NCBI GenBank assembly: GCA_947495125.1
Contig: CANLXL010000003.1
Coordinates: 523,086-587,085 of the forward strand
DNA: 64,000 nt
Direction of reading: 5' to 3'
DNA from: an uncultured Flaviramulus sp.
Lineage (GTDB): Bacteria > Bacteroidota > Bacteroidia > Flavobacteriales > Flavobacteriaceae
The notes under the pieces were generated by a model, which saw only the letters and a program-made list of their open reading frames with translations, was not told the origin of the DNA and did no database searches. The position numbers and the translations under genes were made by a program. The number at the start of each line of letters is the position of its first letter. The stretch's first letter is position 1. Positions 9,471 to 19,103 of the stretch are shown one piece after another.

Positions 9471-10809
9471 ATTTGTTTAATCTTCTATAAAGGGCGGTAC
9501 GTGTAATCCCTAATTCTTTTGCAGATTTAGAAATGTTACCATTATTTTTTTCAATAACTTTTAAAATGGCATTTTTCTCTATAGTTTCAAGTTTTAAATC
9601 GGAAGTACTGGTATTAGTTCCTTTTTGTTCTATAGGAGAAAATACCAGGTCTTCTTTGTATAAATAGTCATTATCGGCCATGATCACAGCTCTCTCCAAG
9701 GCATATTGAAGCTCGCGTACATTGCCGGGGAAATGATAACTTTTTAATTTTTCAATAAAACCATCATCCAGTTTAAAACCGGATTTTAAATACTTTTCGG
9801 CGTATAACTTAATAAAATGTTTTGCCAGTAAAACAACATCTTTATCGCGATCTCTTAATGGTGGAATAATAATCTCTACGGTATTGATTCTATAGATAAG
9901 ATCTTTTCTAAACTTAGCTTCATCGGCAAGAAATTCTATGTTTAAATTTGTTGCACAGATTAATCTTATATTAATATCGATAGGACTATTCGACCCTAAA
10001 GGGGTTACTTTTCGATTTTGTAAAACCGTTAAAAGTTTAGCCTGTTGTTGTAAACTAATATTCCCTATTTCATCTAAAAAAAGGGTGCCGCCATCGGCTG
10101 CTTCAAACCGTCCAATTCTATCATGCTTTGCATCCGTAAAAGCACCTTTTGTGTACCCGAATAATTCACTTTCGAATAACGTAGCTGTTAAGGAACCTAC
10201 ATCAACCTTAACAAAAGGTTTGTGTTTCCGCAATGAATTATCATGAATGGCTTTGGCAATTAAATCTTTACCCGTACCATTCTCTCCTAGAATTAGAATA
10301 TTGGCGTCGGTTGGAGCAATTTTTTTAATTTTCAAAAAAACATCATTCATAACGCGGCTTTCACCCAATATCTCTGTTCGGGTAATAGCTGAAGTATTCG
10401 TTTTTTTTGAAGTGCTTGATTTTTTCTTCTGAAGAATATCTGTAATCGATTCTATAAGTTTGGTGTTTTCCCAAGGCTTCACTAAAAAATCTGAAGCCCC
10501 TTCTTTTAAGGATCGTATGGCCAAATCCAAATCGCCATAGGCCGTTATCAAAATGATGGCGACCTCTTTATCAATCTCTTTAATTTTATTAAGCCAATAA
10601 ATACCTTCGTTACCCGTATTTATAAGACCGTTAAAATTCATATCAAGAATAATAATGTCGAACTTATTACTTTTTACTAATGATATAATGTTGCCCGGGT
10701 TTTTCTCTACAATAACATTTTTAACCTTAGACTTTAATAATAACCTCATGGCGGTTAGCACATCGGCGTCATCATCTACAACTAATATGTTTGCGTTTTT
10801 TAACAACAT
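9460..10809 (-). CDS. NtrC-type sigma-54-dependent response regulator
   Basis: This 449-residue regulator has a receiver domain (1-125) with acidic pocket D12-D14, phospho-acceptor D56, T89 and K111. The AAA+ domain (about 147-385) carries Walker A GENGTGKD (175-182), the sigma-54 contact loop as GAFTDA (222-227) rather than GAFTGA, Walker B GTLFLDE (241-247) and the arginine-bearing PPLRDR region. A Fis-type helix-turn-helix (about 422-449, SKSAKELGITRTALYRRL) ends the protein. Such regulators remodel RNA polymerase bound by sigma-54 after phosphorylation. The gene is first in the operon and is divergent from the exporter genes, with 203 bp between them. The GAFTDA variant occurs in other members of the family and need not mean loss of function. 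Confidence 0.93.
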   Translation of the reverse strand: MLLKNANILVVDDDADVLTAMRLLLKSKVKNVIVEKNPGNIISLVKSNKFDIIILDMNFNGLINTGNEGIYWLNKIKEIDKEVAIILITAYGDLDLAIRSLKEGASDFLVKPWENTKLIESITDILQKKKSSTSKKTNTSAITRTEILGESRVMNDVFLKIKKIAPTDANILILGENGTGKDLIAKAIHDNSLRKHKPFVKVDVGSLTATLFESELFGYTKGAFTDAKHDRIGRFEAADGGTLFLDEIGNISLQQQAKLLTVLQNRKVTPLGSNSPIDINIRLICATNLNIEFLADEAKFRKDLIYRINTVEIIIPPLRDRDKDVVLLAKHFIKLYAEKYLKSGFKLDDGFIEKLKSYHFPGNVRELQYALERAVIMADNDYLYKEDLVFSPIEQKGTNTSTSDLKLETIEKNAILKVIEKNNGNISKSAKELGITRTALYRRLNKYGL

Positions 10810-10873
10810 GATTACAATAATACAATAATAATGAGCCCATTAAAAATTATTAAAGTATAAATATTGTCTAAGT

Positions 10874-10923
10874 TAAAAGTGTTTTGTTATCGAACATGAC
10901 TGTATCATTTCCGAACACTTTTA
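10874..10923. promoter_or_regulatory. Inverted repeat in divergent regulator/exporter spacer
   Basis: Perfect 10-bp arms TAAAAGTGTT (10874-10883) and AACACTTTTA (10914-10923) are separated by 30 bp. Inside the left half is a further dyad TGTTnnnnAACA (10885-10896). The spacing and position, 65-90 bp before the adaptor start and 65 bp or more before the regulator start, suit an upstream activator site for the NtrC-type regulator. I found no convincing sigma-54 promoter (GG-N10-GC) or TAnnTTTG element in the spacer, so the promoters themselves stay unassigned. Confidence 0.45.
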
Positions 10924-11012
10924 TAAACCTTGTGGTTTTTAACTTATTGATTTAAAGTCATTTACAAAACGGCATGATAATGACTATATAATGAGCATAA
11001 ATAGTGTAATGT

Positions 11013-12260
11013 ATGGACATCCCTTTAGAAAAGAAACGATTTAGTAAGAAAAATATCAGCATCGCTGTTGGCGTCATTCTTTTAATCTCCTTAATCACTT
11101 TTGTAGCTATTTCTACAGGAGGCAGTTCAAAATTAAACGTCGATAGTGAGCGCATCTCTGTTAGTGAAATTAAAGAAGGCGTTTTTCAGGAAAACATTCC
11201 GGTTACCGGAAATGTTATGCCCATCACCACGATATATTTAGATGCTATTGAAGGCGGCCGTGTCGATGAAATCTTTGTTGAAGATGGTGCTGTTATGAAA
11301 CAGGGAGAGCCTATTCTCAGGTTATCCAATACCGACTTGGAATTGAGTCTGGTAAACCAGGAAACCGCGGTATATAACTTATTAACACAAATGCAGATCT
11401 CTCAAAATGCTGCGCGGCAAAATACCATTAACAAGTTAACCCGAATGACCGATGTTGAGAATTCGCTGATAGAAGCCAATAGAATCTATCAGCTTAATAA
11501 AAGGCTCTTTGAGCAAAAAGCTATTGGACGTCAGGAATTCCAAGAATCAGAAAATAATTATAACTACCAGAAACAACAAATGGAACTTGCCCAACAAATT
11601 TTAAAGCAAGATACTATTTCTACAAGACAAGAAGCGAGTCAGGCTCAAAGTTCATTTGCCAGAACCCAAAGTGCCTTAAAATTAATGCGAAAAAAAGTTG
11701 GTGATTTGGTTGTGAAAGCACCGGTTGATGGCCAATTAACATCTTTGGATGCTGAAATCGGACAATCAAAAAATAAAGGAGAACGCTTAGGACAACTGGA
11801 TGTTTTAAGCGGATTTAAAGTACGCGCAGATATTGATGAACACTATATTTCAAGGATCTACACGGGGCAACGCGGACGATTTACCTTTAGTGGCAAAGAA
11901 TACAGTTTAGTGATTAAAAAAGTGTTTACTCAGGTTGCAGCCGGTAGGTTTCAGGTCGATATGCTTTTTGAAGAAAAAGTAGAGGGTATACGTCGCGGAC
12001 AATCACTACAAATACGTTTGGCTCTAAGTGAAGAAAAGCAAGCGCTTCTCGTTCCGAAAGGCGGATTTTTTCAACAAACAGGCGGGAATTGGATTTTTAA
12101 ATTGAGTGAAGATGGTACTACAGCATATAAAGTGGACATTAGATTAGGAACAAAAAACACAGAATATTATGAGGTATTAGAAGGACTGGAACCCGGAGAT
12201 AAAGTGATTACATCGAGCTATGATAATTACGGTGATAAACAAGAATTGGTATTAAAGTGA
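11013..12260 (+). CDS. Periplasmic adaptor (membrane fusion) protein, HlyD/MacA type
   Basis: The 415-residue adaptor is anchored by one N-terminal helix (about 15-34). A split lipoyl domain follows, first half about 80-115 (GRVDEIFVEDGAVMKQGEPI) and second half about 225-262 (VVKAPVDGQL). Between them is a long Gln-rich coiled-coil hairpin (about 115-222), then a beta-barrel and a membrane-proximal domain (to about 410, with GLEPGDKVI). In tripartite exporters this protein bridges the inner-membrane ABC permease and the TolC channel. It is the only adaptor encoded in the locus, so it presumably serves all fifteen permeases. It is the first gene of the + strand array. Confidence 0.92.
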   Translation: MDIPLEKKRFSKKNISIAVGVILLISLITFVAISTGGSSKLNVDSERISVSEIKEGVFQENIPVTGNVMPITTIYLDAIEGGRVDEIFVEDGAVMKQGEPILRLSNTDLELSLVNQETAVYNLLTQMQISQNAARQNTINKLTRMTDVENSLIEANRIYQLNKRLFEQKAIGRQEFQESENNYNYQKQQMELAQQILKQDTISTRQEASQAQSSFARTQSALKLMRKKVGDLVVKAPVDGQLTSLDAEIGQSKNKGERLGQLDVLSGFKVRADIDEHYISRIYTGQRGRFTFSGKEYSLVIKKVFTQVAAGRFQVDMLFEEKVEGIRRGQSLQIRLALSEEKQALLVPKGGFFQQTGGNWIFKLSEDGTTAYKVDIRLGTKNTEYYEVLEGLEPGDKVITSSYDNYGDKQELVLK

Positions 12261-12269
12261 TTTAAACTT

Positions 12270-12983
12270 ATGCATAAAATGAAAAATGAAATTTTATTTT
12301 TATTTCTTTTGAGCTTATTAAATCTCAACGCCCAAACAGAAAAGAAAAAACTAAATAGTTCCGGGATCAATTCTATAGAGATTTCTCATTTTTCTGAAGT
12401 GTTCTATAGACAATCTGACAAAGCTGAAATCCTTATTGAATATGATACTGAAGTAAGTAATTTTATTAAGATAAAACAAAATAGCGACAAAATTTCCATC
12501 GATTTGGTTTTGCCCAATAATTTAAATTTAAAATATCATAAAAAGATTCTACAGGCAAAGCACAAAGTGTTTGTAAATGGAAATTTTGATGTTATTAATG
12601 ATGTTAAAACATTCTATGCTGGTAGGGTTAACATGAATATTGAAAGTCAAAGCAAGCTCTCTCTCTTTTTTAATGCTTGTGGAATTATAAAAGGAAAATT
12701 ATCCTCGGAAATTTCAAAAATTAACGCCCAAGTCTCTAATTTAAAAATTTCGGGAAACACAAAATCACTTCACCTAGTCAGTTATGGCTCTAATTTTAAT
12801 GCTTTTAACCTGGCTTGTGAAAAAATTTTAGTAGATAGTGAAGGTTCAGTTTTAAATGTTTTCTCTACTAATAAAGTTGAAGTTCAAAACCTTAAAAGAT
12901 CTGTGTTAAACTATAAAGGAAAAGGAGATTTAAAAATGAATCCGAATATAATAATTAAGCAATCTACAATTAATAAAAGTTGA
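12270..12983 (+). CDS. Secreted head-GIN (DUF2807)-like protein
   Basis: The product is a 237-residue exported protein with a signal peptide ending at LNAQ (about residue 22). An ATG three codons later (12279) is an equally good start. The mature part is a run of short beta-strands with repeating patterns such as GINSIEISHFSEVFYRQSD, INAQVSNLKISGNT and ILVDSEGSVLNVFSTNKVEV, matching the parallel beta-helix of the head-GIN domain (DUF2807) of Bacteroidota. The closing sequence is Lys/Asn-rich. These proteins usually appear near envelope-stress and regulatory genes, and their role is not settled. Here it starts 9 nt after the adaptor gene, so it is probably part of the exporter operon, perhaps as a periplasmic accessory or sensor. 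Confidence 0.65.
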   Translation: MHKMKNEILFLFLLSLLNLNAQTEKKKLNSSGINSIEISHFSEVFYRQSDKAEILIEYDTEVSNFIKIKQNSDKISIDLVLPNNLNLKYHKKILQAKHKVFVNGNFDVINDVKTFYAGRVNMNIESQSKLSLFFNACGIIKGKLSSEISKINAQVSNLKISGNTKSLHLVSYGSNFNAFNLACEKILVDSEGSVLNVFSTNKVEVQNLKRSVLNYKGKGDLKMNPNIIIKQSTINKS

Positions 12984-13097
12984 TTAACACTTTGTGAGTA
13001 GTTTATCTTTTCAATAGTATCAGAAAAGAATTTGAGATTGTTAATACCAGCGACTGGTTAATATAAAATAAGCTTATTAAAATAAAAACATGCAACC

Positions 13098-13775
13098 ATG
13101 ATTAAAATTAAAGATTTAGAAAAGTATTACAAAACAGAAGAGCTACAAACCATAGCTTTAAATAAATTGTCTTTTGAAGTAAAACAAGGGGAATTCATCG
13201 CGGTTATGGGACCATCAGGATGTGGTAAATCTACATTGCTTAACATTTTGGGCATGTTAGACGACTCAGATGGCGGGAGCTTTATATTTAATGATGAAGA
13301 GGTTATTAACTACAATGAACGTAAAAGAGCGAACATCCGTAAGCATAATATAGGGTTTGTATTTCAAAGCTTTAATTTGATAGATCAACTTACGGTTTTT
13401 GAAAATGTTGAACTTCCTTTAATATACACAGGTGTAAAAAAAGCCGAACGTAAAAAGAGAGTAGAAGCCGTACTTGAAAAAATGCAGATCATGCACCGAC
13501 GCAAGCACTTTCCACAACAGCTTTCCGGAGGACAGCAACAGCGTGTTGCCGTGGCCAGAGCTGTTGTAAACGACCCTAAACTAATTCTTGCCGATGAGCC
13601 AACAGGAAATCTGGACAGCAGTAATGGTAATGAGGTTATGGAATTATTAACCGACCTGAACAATCAAGGTGCTACCATTATCATGGTGACGCACAGTGAA
13701 CACGATGCTAAATATAGCCACCGTATTATTCGCATGTTGGATGGACAGAAAGTAACAGAGAACAGTTTGATTTAA
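13098..13775 (+). CDS. ABC transporter ATPase, MacB/LolD type (ATPase 1)
   Basis: A stand-alone 225-residue nucleotide-binding subunit. All motifs are canonical: Walker [10 protein letters not shown] (38-46), Q-loop Q90, signature [14 protein letters not shown] (from 142), Walker B LILADE (162-167), D-loop with D173 (GNLDS) and H-loop H199. The family (LolD, MacB, FtsE) powers mechanotransmission, pulling on FtsX-type permeases rather than moving substrate through a channel. The first permease follows after 16 nt. A 114-nt gap before the gene shows no promoter that I can recognise. Compare the second, less canonical ATPase at 48023. Confidence 0.95.
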   Translation: MIKIKDLEKYYKTEELQTIALNKLSFEVKQGEFIAVMGPSGCGKSTLLNILGMLDDSDGGSFIFNDEEVINYNERKRANIRKHNIGFVFQSFNLIDQLTVFENVELPLIYTGVKKAERKKRVEAVLEKMQIMHRRKHFPQQLSGGQQQRVAVARAVVNDPKLILADEPTGNLDSSNGNEVMELLTDLNNQGATIIMVTHSEHDAKYSHRIIRMLDGQKVTENSLI

Positions 13776-13791
13776 ATTGTAACACATAGCC

Positions 13792-16275
13792 ATGCTATTA
13801 AATTATTTTAAAATAACATTAAGAGTTTTTCTGAAAAACAAACTATTTACCACAATTAATGTACTTGGTTTGGCTATTGGTATAGCTGTTTATATTCTAA
13901 TTACTCAATATGTTAGTTTTGAATTAAAGTATGATCAACACTTATCTCACATTGATGATTTATATCGGGTAACGCTAACTTCTAACCTTGGAGGGAAAGG
14001 GTATAAAACCATGGCAACAAATCACCCCGCAGTTGCTTATGCGATGAAAGAAGATTTTCCGGAAGTGGAAAGCTATGCCCGCCTTGTAGATCGAAATATT
14101 ATGTGGGGTACTTTTGTGCTTTCTTATGAAGACCAACAGGGAAATCTTGTAAAAACCAATATAAATGAAGAGCAGTTGTTTATTGCTGATAGTACAGTGA
14201 TCGATCTGTTCGATATTAAATTGATAAAAGGACACTCCGAAACAGCGTTAACCGAAGGAGGTTCCATTATTTTATCTGAAGAAGTCGCCCAACGTTTTTT
14301 TGGAACCGAAGACCCCATAGGTAAGATGCTTAGATTTAACAACCGATCGCCGTTTACGGTAACAGGTGTTTTCGAAAACCTTCCTGAGAATACCCATTTT
14401 AGGTTTAACATGCTGGTTTCTTTTTCATCACTGGGACCATGGACTGAACAAACCTGGATATGGCCGGATTTTTACAATTATATAAAATTAAAACCAGGTA
14501 CAGATCCTGCATTAGTGGAAGCCAAATTTCCTGACTTTGCGAAAAAATATTTGAGTGAAATTATGCAAGAACACGGATTTGAAGCTCGATTTGGTCTACA
14601 ACCCGTAAAAGACATTCACCTGAAGTCTCATCATATTAATGAGGTTTCCGCCAATACCAGTGAAAACACCTTATACTTTTTACAGATTATAGCATTTTTT
14701 GTGATATTAATTGCCCTTATGAATTTTATTAACCTCTCCACCGCTAAATCTACCGAACGGGCTATGGAAGTTGGCTTGAAAAAAGTTGTGGGGATTAGGA
14801 AAAGTGCATTGATTATTCAGTTCCTTTTGGAATCACTTGCCATAAACTTAATAAGTATTATTCTCGCTATTGGGTTGGTAAGCATTTTTATTCGACCTTT
14901 TAATGAACTGGTTGGATTGGAGATTTTATCATTAGGTATGTGGACAGACCCCATGGTATGGATGCATCTATTGGCCGTTTTGTTTGTTGGAGGTATTTTG
15001 GCAGGCGCTTATCCGGCTTTTGTGCTTTCAGGGTTTAAACCTATAGCGGTGCTTAAAGGAAGATTTCATCAATCTAATAAAGGCGTTTCTACGCGCAGAA
15101 CCCTGGTAATAACTCAATTTGCCATATCCATTGCTTTAATTACCGGGACCTTCATCATTCATAATCAATTTTCTTATATGCAGGATCAGGAATTGGGTTA
15201 CGATGTGGAGCACAATCTTGTAATAAATGCTCCAACAGTTATAGATTCTACAATTGGCCGGAAAATGGAAACCTTTAAAGGTGAACTTTTAAGGGACCCA
15301 AAAATAAATGCGATTACGGTTACCAAGGATATTCCGGGAAAAAAAATAGCACTTGATAATATAGCCCGGCAAGCGCATGAAAGAAAAGAAGAAGGGGTTA
15401 ATTGTGATTTTTTGAATATTGATCATGATTTTTTGAAAACATACCAGATAAAACTACTGGCAGGGCGAAATTTTAGATTGGGAGATGCCACGTCATACGA
15501 CAGAATCAAAGAGATGGATAATGGGAAGACGCATAGAGTAATGATTAATAAAGTAGCGGCACAAACCCTGGGCTTTCAAACTTTAAAAGATGCGATAAAT
15601 AAGAAAATAATCTTTCCCATGTTAAGTGATGGAACAGAAGGAATAGCAGAGATTATCGGAGTCGTAGATAATTATCATCAGGAATCGCTTCAAACCGACT
15701 ATTATCCCATTATTTATCAGAATTATTCCTTTTACGACGCTGCTTATATAACTGTAAATATGAATACGTCCAATGCCCAGCAAACCATTGCTAATATAGG
15801 CGAGAAGTTTGGTGAGTTTTTCCCTTTGGACCCTTATAATTATTTTTTTCTGGAGGATCATTTTAATCGGCAATATGAATCTGATGTGAAATTTGGATAC
15901 ATCTGCTTATTATTTTCAATACTTGCGATTTTTATTGCAGCATTAGGACTTTTCGGATTAGGTTCATATATGGCTGTTAAGAAAACCAAGGAACTATGTA
16001 TCCGTAAAGTTTTAGGAGCAAACCTAACACAGGTTATAATACTAATACCTAAAAGCTTATTGACTTTAGTGTTGTTATCAGGTCTTATTGCCACACCAAT
16101 TTCATATTTTTTTGCTAATGAATGGCTTTCAGATTATGCTTTCAGAACAGCTTTAAGCCCCTGGATGTTTATAATACCTATCTCATTAGTATTAGGTATC
16201 GCAGCATTATCGGTTTTACCGGAATGTATAAAAGCAGCGGTAGTGAATCCGGCTAAATATTTAAAAGATGAATGA
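13792..16275 (+). CDS. MacB/FtsX-type ABC permease 1 of 15
   Basis: At 827 residues this shows the architecture common to all fifteen. Helix 1 (about 22-41) is followed by a MacB_PCD-like periplasmic domain (42-292), helices 2-4 of a first FtsX domain (about 295-315, 345-368, 388-412), helix 5 (436-456), a second periplasmic domain (457-700) and helices 6-8 of a second FtsX domain (about 702-724, 747-772, 790-810). Two cytoplasmic coupling motifs, EVGLKKVVG (326-334) and ELCIRKVLG (734-742), would touch the ATPases. It is thus two MacB membrane halves in one chain. Closest relative: permease 2, with which it shares HGFEARFGLQPV and NAPTVIDSTI. Its C-terminus is NPAKYLKDE. Confidence 0.93.
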   Translation: MLLNYFKITLRVFLKNKLFTTINVLGLAIGIAVYILITQYVSFELKYDQHLSHIDDLYRVTLTSNLGGKGYKTMATNHPAVAYAMKEDFPEVESYARLVDRNIMWGTFVLSYEDQQGNLVKTNINEEQLFIADSTVIDLFDIKLIKGHSETALTEGGSIILSEEVAQRFFGTEDPIGKMLRFNNRSPFTVTGVFENLPENTHFRFNMLVSFSSLGPWTEQTWIWPDFYNYIKLKPGTDPALVEAKFPDFAKKYLSEIMQEHGFEARFGLQPVKDIHLKSHHINEVSANTSENTLYFLQIIAFFVILIALMNFINLSTAKSTERAMEVGLKKVVGIRKSALIIQFLLESLAINLISIILAIGLVSIFIRPFNELVGLEILSLGMWTDPMVWMHLLAVLFVGGILAGAYPAFVLSGFKPIAVLKGRFHQSNKGVSTRRTLVITQFAISIALITGTFIIHNQFSYMQDQELGYDVEHNLVINAPTVIDSTIGRKMETFKGELLRDPKINAITVTKDIPGKKIALDNIARQAHERKEEGVNCDFLNIDHDFLKTYQIKLLAGRNFRLGDATSYDRIKEMDNGKTHRVMINKVAAQTLGFQTLKDAINKKIIFPMLSDGTEGIAEIIGVVDNYHQESLQTDYYPIIYQNYSFYDAAYITVNMNTSNAQQTIANIGEKFGEFFPLDPYNYFFLEDHFNRQYESDVKFGYICLLFSILAIFIAALGLFGLGSYMAVKKTKELCIRKVLGANLTQVIILIPKSLLTLVLLSGLIATPISYFFANEWLSDYAFRTALSPWMFIIPISLVLGIAALSVLPECIKAAVVNPAKYLKDE

Positions 16276-16357
16276 TTAATATCTGTGAAGAGGTATTAAA
16301 GAATAAAAGTGAAAATACATGAAAAAAGCACAAAAAGTTTAGGCATTAAATAAAGAT

Positions 16358-16387
16358 CATCATCAATCAAAACATAAACAAATCATT
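16358..16387 (+). repeat. Shared leader sequence before permease 2
   Basis: The 30 nt before the start codon begin CATCATCAATCAAAACATAA. Closely related leaders precede permeases 4 (21541-21567), 5 (23999-24025) and 15 (48693-48721). It marks copies that duplicated together with their upstream sequence. The remaining upstream gap (16276-16357) shows no promoter motif that I recognise. Confidence 0.6.
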
Positions 16388-18865
16388 ATGATTAGGAATT
16401 ATTTTAAAATAACCCTCAGAGTTTTTCTTAAGAATAAACTCTTTACAACAATCAATGTGCTTGGTCTTGCTATCGGGGTTACCGCGTATTTATTAATTAC
16501 CCAGTATGTACATTTTGAATCGACTTACGATCAGCACCATCCTCGGGTCGAAGATTTGTATCGCGTTACGTTATCTTCAAATTTAGGCTCAAAAGGGTTT
16601 AACACTTCGGCGGCAAATCACCCGGGTTTAGGTCCGGCTATGAAACAGGATTTTCCGGAGGTTGAGGAATTTGCAAGAATTGTAGATAGAAGCATTATGA
16701 CCGGGAACTTCGTGCTTTCGTTTACCAATGAAAGTGGGAATAAGATAAAATCTAATGTTAATAACGATAAGGTGTATGCGGCCGATAGTACGTTTTTAGA
16801 TTTATTTAGGATCAATCTTATTAAGGGGGATAAAAAAACGGCGTTAAGAGAACCATTGTCAGTGGTGTTGTCGGCTGAAATTGCCAAACGTTTTTTTGGA
16901 AACGAAGATCCTATTAATAAAAATTTAATCGCAAATAACCAAGATCCTATAAAGGTTACCGGAGTATTCGAAGAGCTCCCTGAGAATACACACCTGAAGT
17001 TTGATATGCTCGTGTCCTTTTCAACCTTAGGGTCCTTAACTAATGAGGCCTGGATATGGCCCGAATTCTATAATTATGTACGATTAAAACCAAATACAGA
17101 CCCTGCCGTCGTTGAGGCCAAGTTCGAACCCTTTATAAAGAAATACTTGGGAGATATTATGCAGGAACATGGTTTTGAGGCGAGATTTGGATTGCAACCC
17201 GTGAGAGATATTCATTTAAAATCACACCTCACTAATGAAATTGAACCCAATGCCAGTGAAAGCACTTTAAATTTTCTGAGAATAATAGCACTATTCGTCA
17301 TACTTATTGCATTAATGAACTTTATTAACCTCTCTACGGCTAAGTCTATCGAGCGGGCCATGGAGGTCGGTTTAAAGAAAGTTGTAGGTATCAATAAAAG
17401 TGCTTTGATAGGGCAATTTCTTTTTGAATCGGTTGCTATAAATTTTTTGAGTACTGTTATCGCAGTAGTTTTAGTAAGCTTGCTTATGAGTCCGTTTAAT
17501 CAATTGGTTGGGTTGCAAATATTGTCTTTGGATATGTGGTTAAACCCACAAATTTGGATGCACTTATTTGGTTTGATATTATTAGGCGGACTCCTGGCAG
17601 GTGCATACCCTGCCTTTGTGCTATCGAGTTTTAAACCCATTCAGGTTTTAAAAGGAAAATTCCATCAATCTGGCCAGGGTGCCTTAATTCGTAAAATATT
17701 AGTGGTTGCTCAATTTTCCATATCAATAGCTCTCATTGTAGGAACCTTTATTGTAAACAGCCAGTTTTCATATATGCAAAATCAAGAACTGGGTTACGAT
17801 TCGGAACATAACCTGGTGATCAATGCACCAACAGTTATCGATTCAACCATTAATACTAAAATGGATGCCTTTAAGACTGAGCTTTTGCGTAATCCTAAAG
17901 TCAATGCGGTTACAAGAAGTAATGAAGTTCCGGGTAAAAAAATCATCTGGTATAATTTAACCAGACAAGTTCATGAACGGAAAGAGCAAGGAGTTAGTTG
18001 TAACCAGTTAAGTATAGACCATAATTTTATGGACACCTATAAAATTAAGTTGCTTGCAGGGAGAAATTTTAGACAGGAAGATAAATCTTTTTACAATTTT
18101 GGAGACCCCGACAGGCCTAAAAATCAAGGGCGGGTCATGCTTAATAAAGCGGCCTCCGAAATATTAGGCTTTGCAACTCCGGAAGAAGCGCTACAAAAGA
18201 AAATTGTTTTTAAACTCGGGCCCATAGATCATATCACAGAAATTGTTGGTGTTATGGACAATTATCATCAACAATCGTTGCGAAATGACTTCGAGCCAAT
18301 CGTATTTCTCTATCCGGAATATTACAATACGGCTTATATGACCATCAATTTAAATACATCCGAAGCTCAAAAAACCATTGCGGATATTGAAAGTAAATTT
18401 GAAACTTTTTTTCCTTTAGATCCGTTCAATTACTTTTTCCTTGACGAGCATTTTAACAATCAATATAAAGCCGATCTTAAGTTTGGAACCATATGCCTGT
18501 TGTTTGCAGGTCTGGCCATTTTTATTGCGGTGCTGGGATTGTTTGGTTTGGGATCGTACATGGCATTGAAAAAAACCAAAGAATTATGCATTCGTAAGGT
18601 TCTGGGGGCAAACCTTATGCAAGTTTTAATATTAATCCCTAAAAGTCTGTTGGCGCTGGTATTAGTTTCGGGAGTCATAGCCATCCCGATTACTTACTTT
18701 TTTGCTGATGAATGGCTTACCGGTTATGCCTTTAGAACGGCATTAAATCCATGGATGTTTATCATACCATTGTCTTTGGTTGTTATTGTTGCAGCTTTAT
18801 CCGTGCTACCGGAATCTATAAAGGTGGCTTTCGTAAATCCGGCGAAGTATTTAAAAGATGAATAG
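16388..18865 (+). CDS. MacB/FtsX-type ABC permease 2 of 15
   Basis: This 825-residue copy has the same eight-helix, two-periplasmic-domain layout as permease 1 and is clearly its tandem paralogue. Long stretches match throughout, including the identical coupling motifs EVGLKKVVG and ELCIRKVLG and the C-terminus NPAKYLKDE. Differences cluster in the periplasmic parts, for example KSNVNNDKVYAADS in the first domain and the segment after GRNFRQEDKS in the second, as expected if recognition rather than mechanics has diverged. A 112-nt gap separates it from permease 1, the longest gap between neighbouring permeases apart from those holding other genes. Confidence 0.93.
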   Translation: MIRNYFKITLRVFLKNKLFTTINVLGLAIGVTAYLLITQYVHFESTYDQHHPRVEDLYRVTLSSNLGSKGFNTSAANHPGLGPAMKQDFPEVEEFARIVDRSIMTGNFVLSFTNESGNKIKSNVNNDKVYAADSTFLDLFRINLIKGDKKTALREPLSVVLSAEIAKRFFGNEDPINKNLIANNQDPIKVTGVFEELPENTHLKFDMLVSFSTLGSLTNEAWIWPEFYNYVRLKPNTDPAVVEAKFEPFIKKYLGDIMQEHGFEARFGLQPVRDIHLKSHLTNEIEPNASESTLNFLRIIALFVILIALMNFINLSTAKSIERAMEVGLKKVVGINKSALIGQFLFESVAINFLSTVIAVVLVSLLMSPFNQLVGLQILSLDMWLNPQIWMHLFGLILLGGLLAGAYPAFVLSSFKPIQVLKGKFHQSGQGALIRKILVVAQFSISIALIVGTFIVNSQFSYMQNQELGYDSEHNLVINAPTVIDSTINTKMDAFKTELLRNPKVNAVTRSNEVPGKKIIWYNLTRQVHERKEQGVSCNQLSIDHNFMDTYKIKLLAGRNFRQEDKSFYNFGDPDRPKNQGRVMLNKAASEILGFATPEEALQKKIVFKLGPIDHITEIVGVMDNYHQQSLRNDFEPIVFLYPEYYNTAYMTINLNTSEAQKTIADIESKFETFFPLDPFNYFFLDEHFNNQYKADLKFGTICLLFAGLAIFIAVLGLFGLGSYMALKKTKELCIRKVLGANLMQVLILIPKSLLALVLVSGVIAIPITYFFADEWLTGYAFRTALNPWMFIIPLSLVVIVAALSVLPESIKVAFVNPAKYLKDE

Positions 18866-18888
18866 TTGAATGCCCCTGATAAGATCAT

Positions 18889-19086
18889 ATGGAAGATAAA
18901 ATTTTAAAATATATAAAAGGAGAGCTTGATGGTATTGAAACTAGAAAACTGGTGATTTGGATAAATTCAGATCCCGATAACCAAAAGAAATTTAATGTTT
19001 TGAAGGCTCAATATGTAGCTTCAAAATTAAAAGATCTTCCCGATGATATTGAGGAAGATACAACACCTTTAATAAAACGAATTTGA
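18889..19086 (+). CDS. Orphan 65-residue FecR N-terminal fragment
   Basis: A small frame, MEDKILKYIKGELDGIETRK onward, resembles the cytoplasmic N-terminal helical domain of FecR anti-sigma factors, which binds the ECF sigma factor (pattern: I-KY-GEL, WI-SDP-NQKKF--LK). It stops at residue 65, before any membrane helix or FecR periplasmic domain, and no continuation is visible downstream. It starts 23 nt after permease 2 and ends 17 nt before permease 3, so it would be co-translated with them. It is either a decayed FecR gene or a free-standing small sigma-binding protein. The neat fit within the operon, without internal stops, leans towards a kept gene. Confidence 0.6.
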   Translation: MEDKILKYIKGELDGIETRKLVIWINSDPDNQKKFNVLKAQYVASKLKDLPDDIEEDTTPLIKRI

Positions 19087-19103
19087 TGTAAAAGAAAAAA
19101 ATC

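Noticed and set aside
10810..11012. Possible sigma-54 promoters such as TGGTTTTTAACTTATTGA and CGGCATGATAATGAC
   Set aside because: The spacing between the GG and GC elements is wrong or the GC is missing on both strands, so no promoter is claimed.
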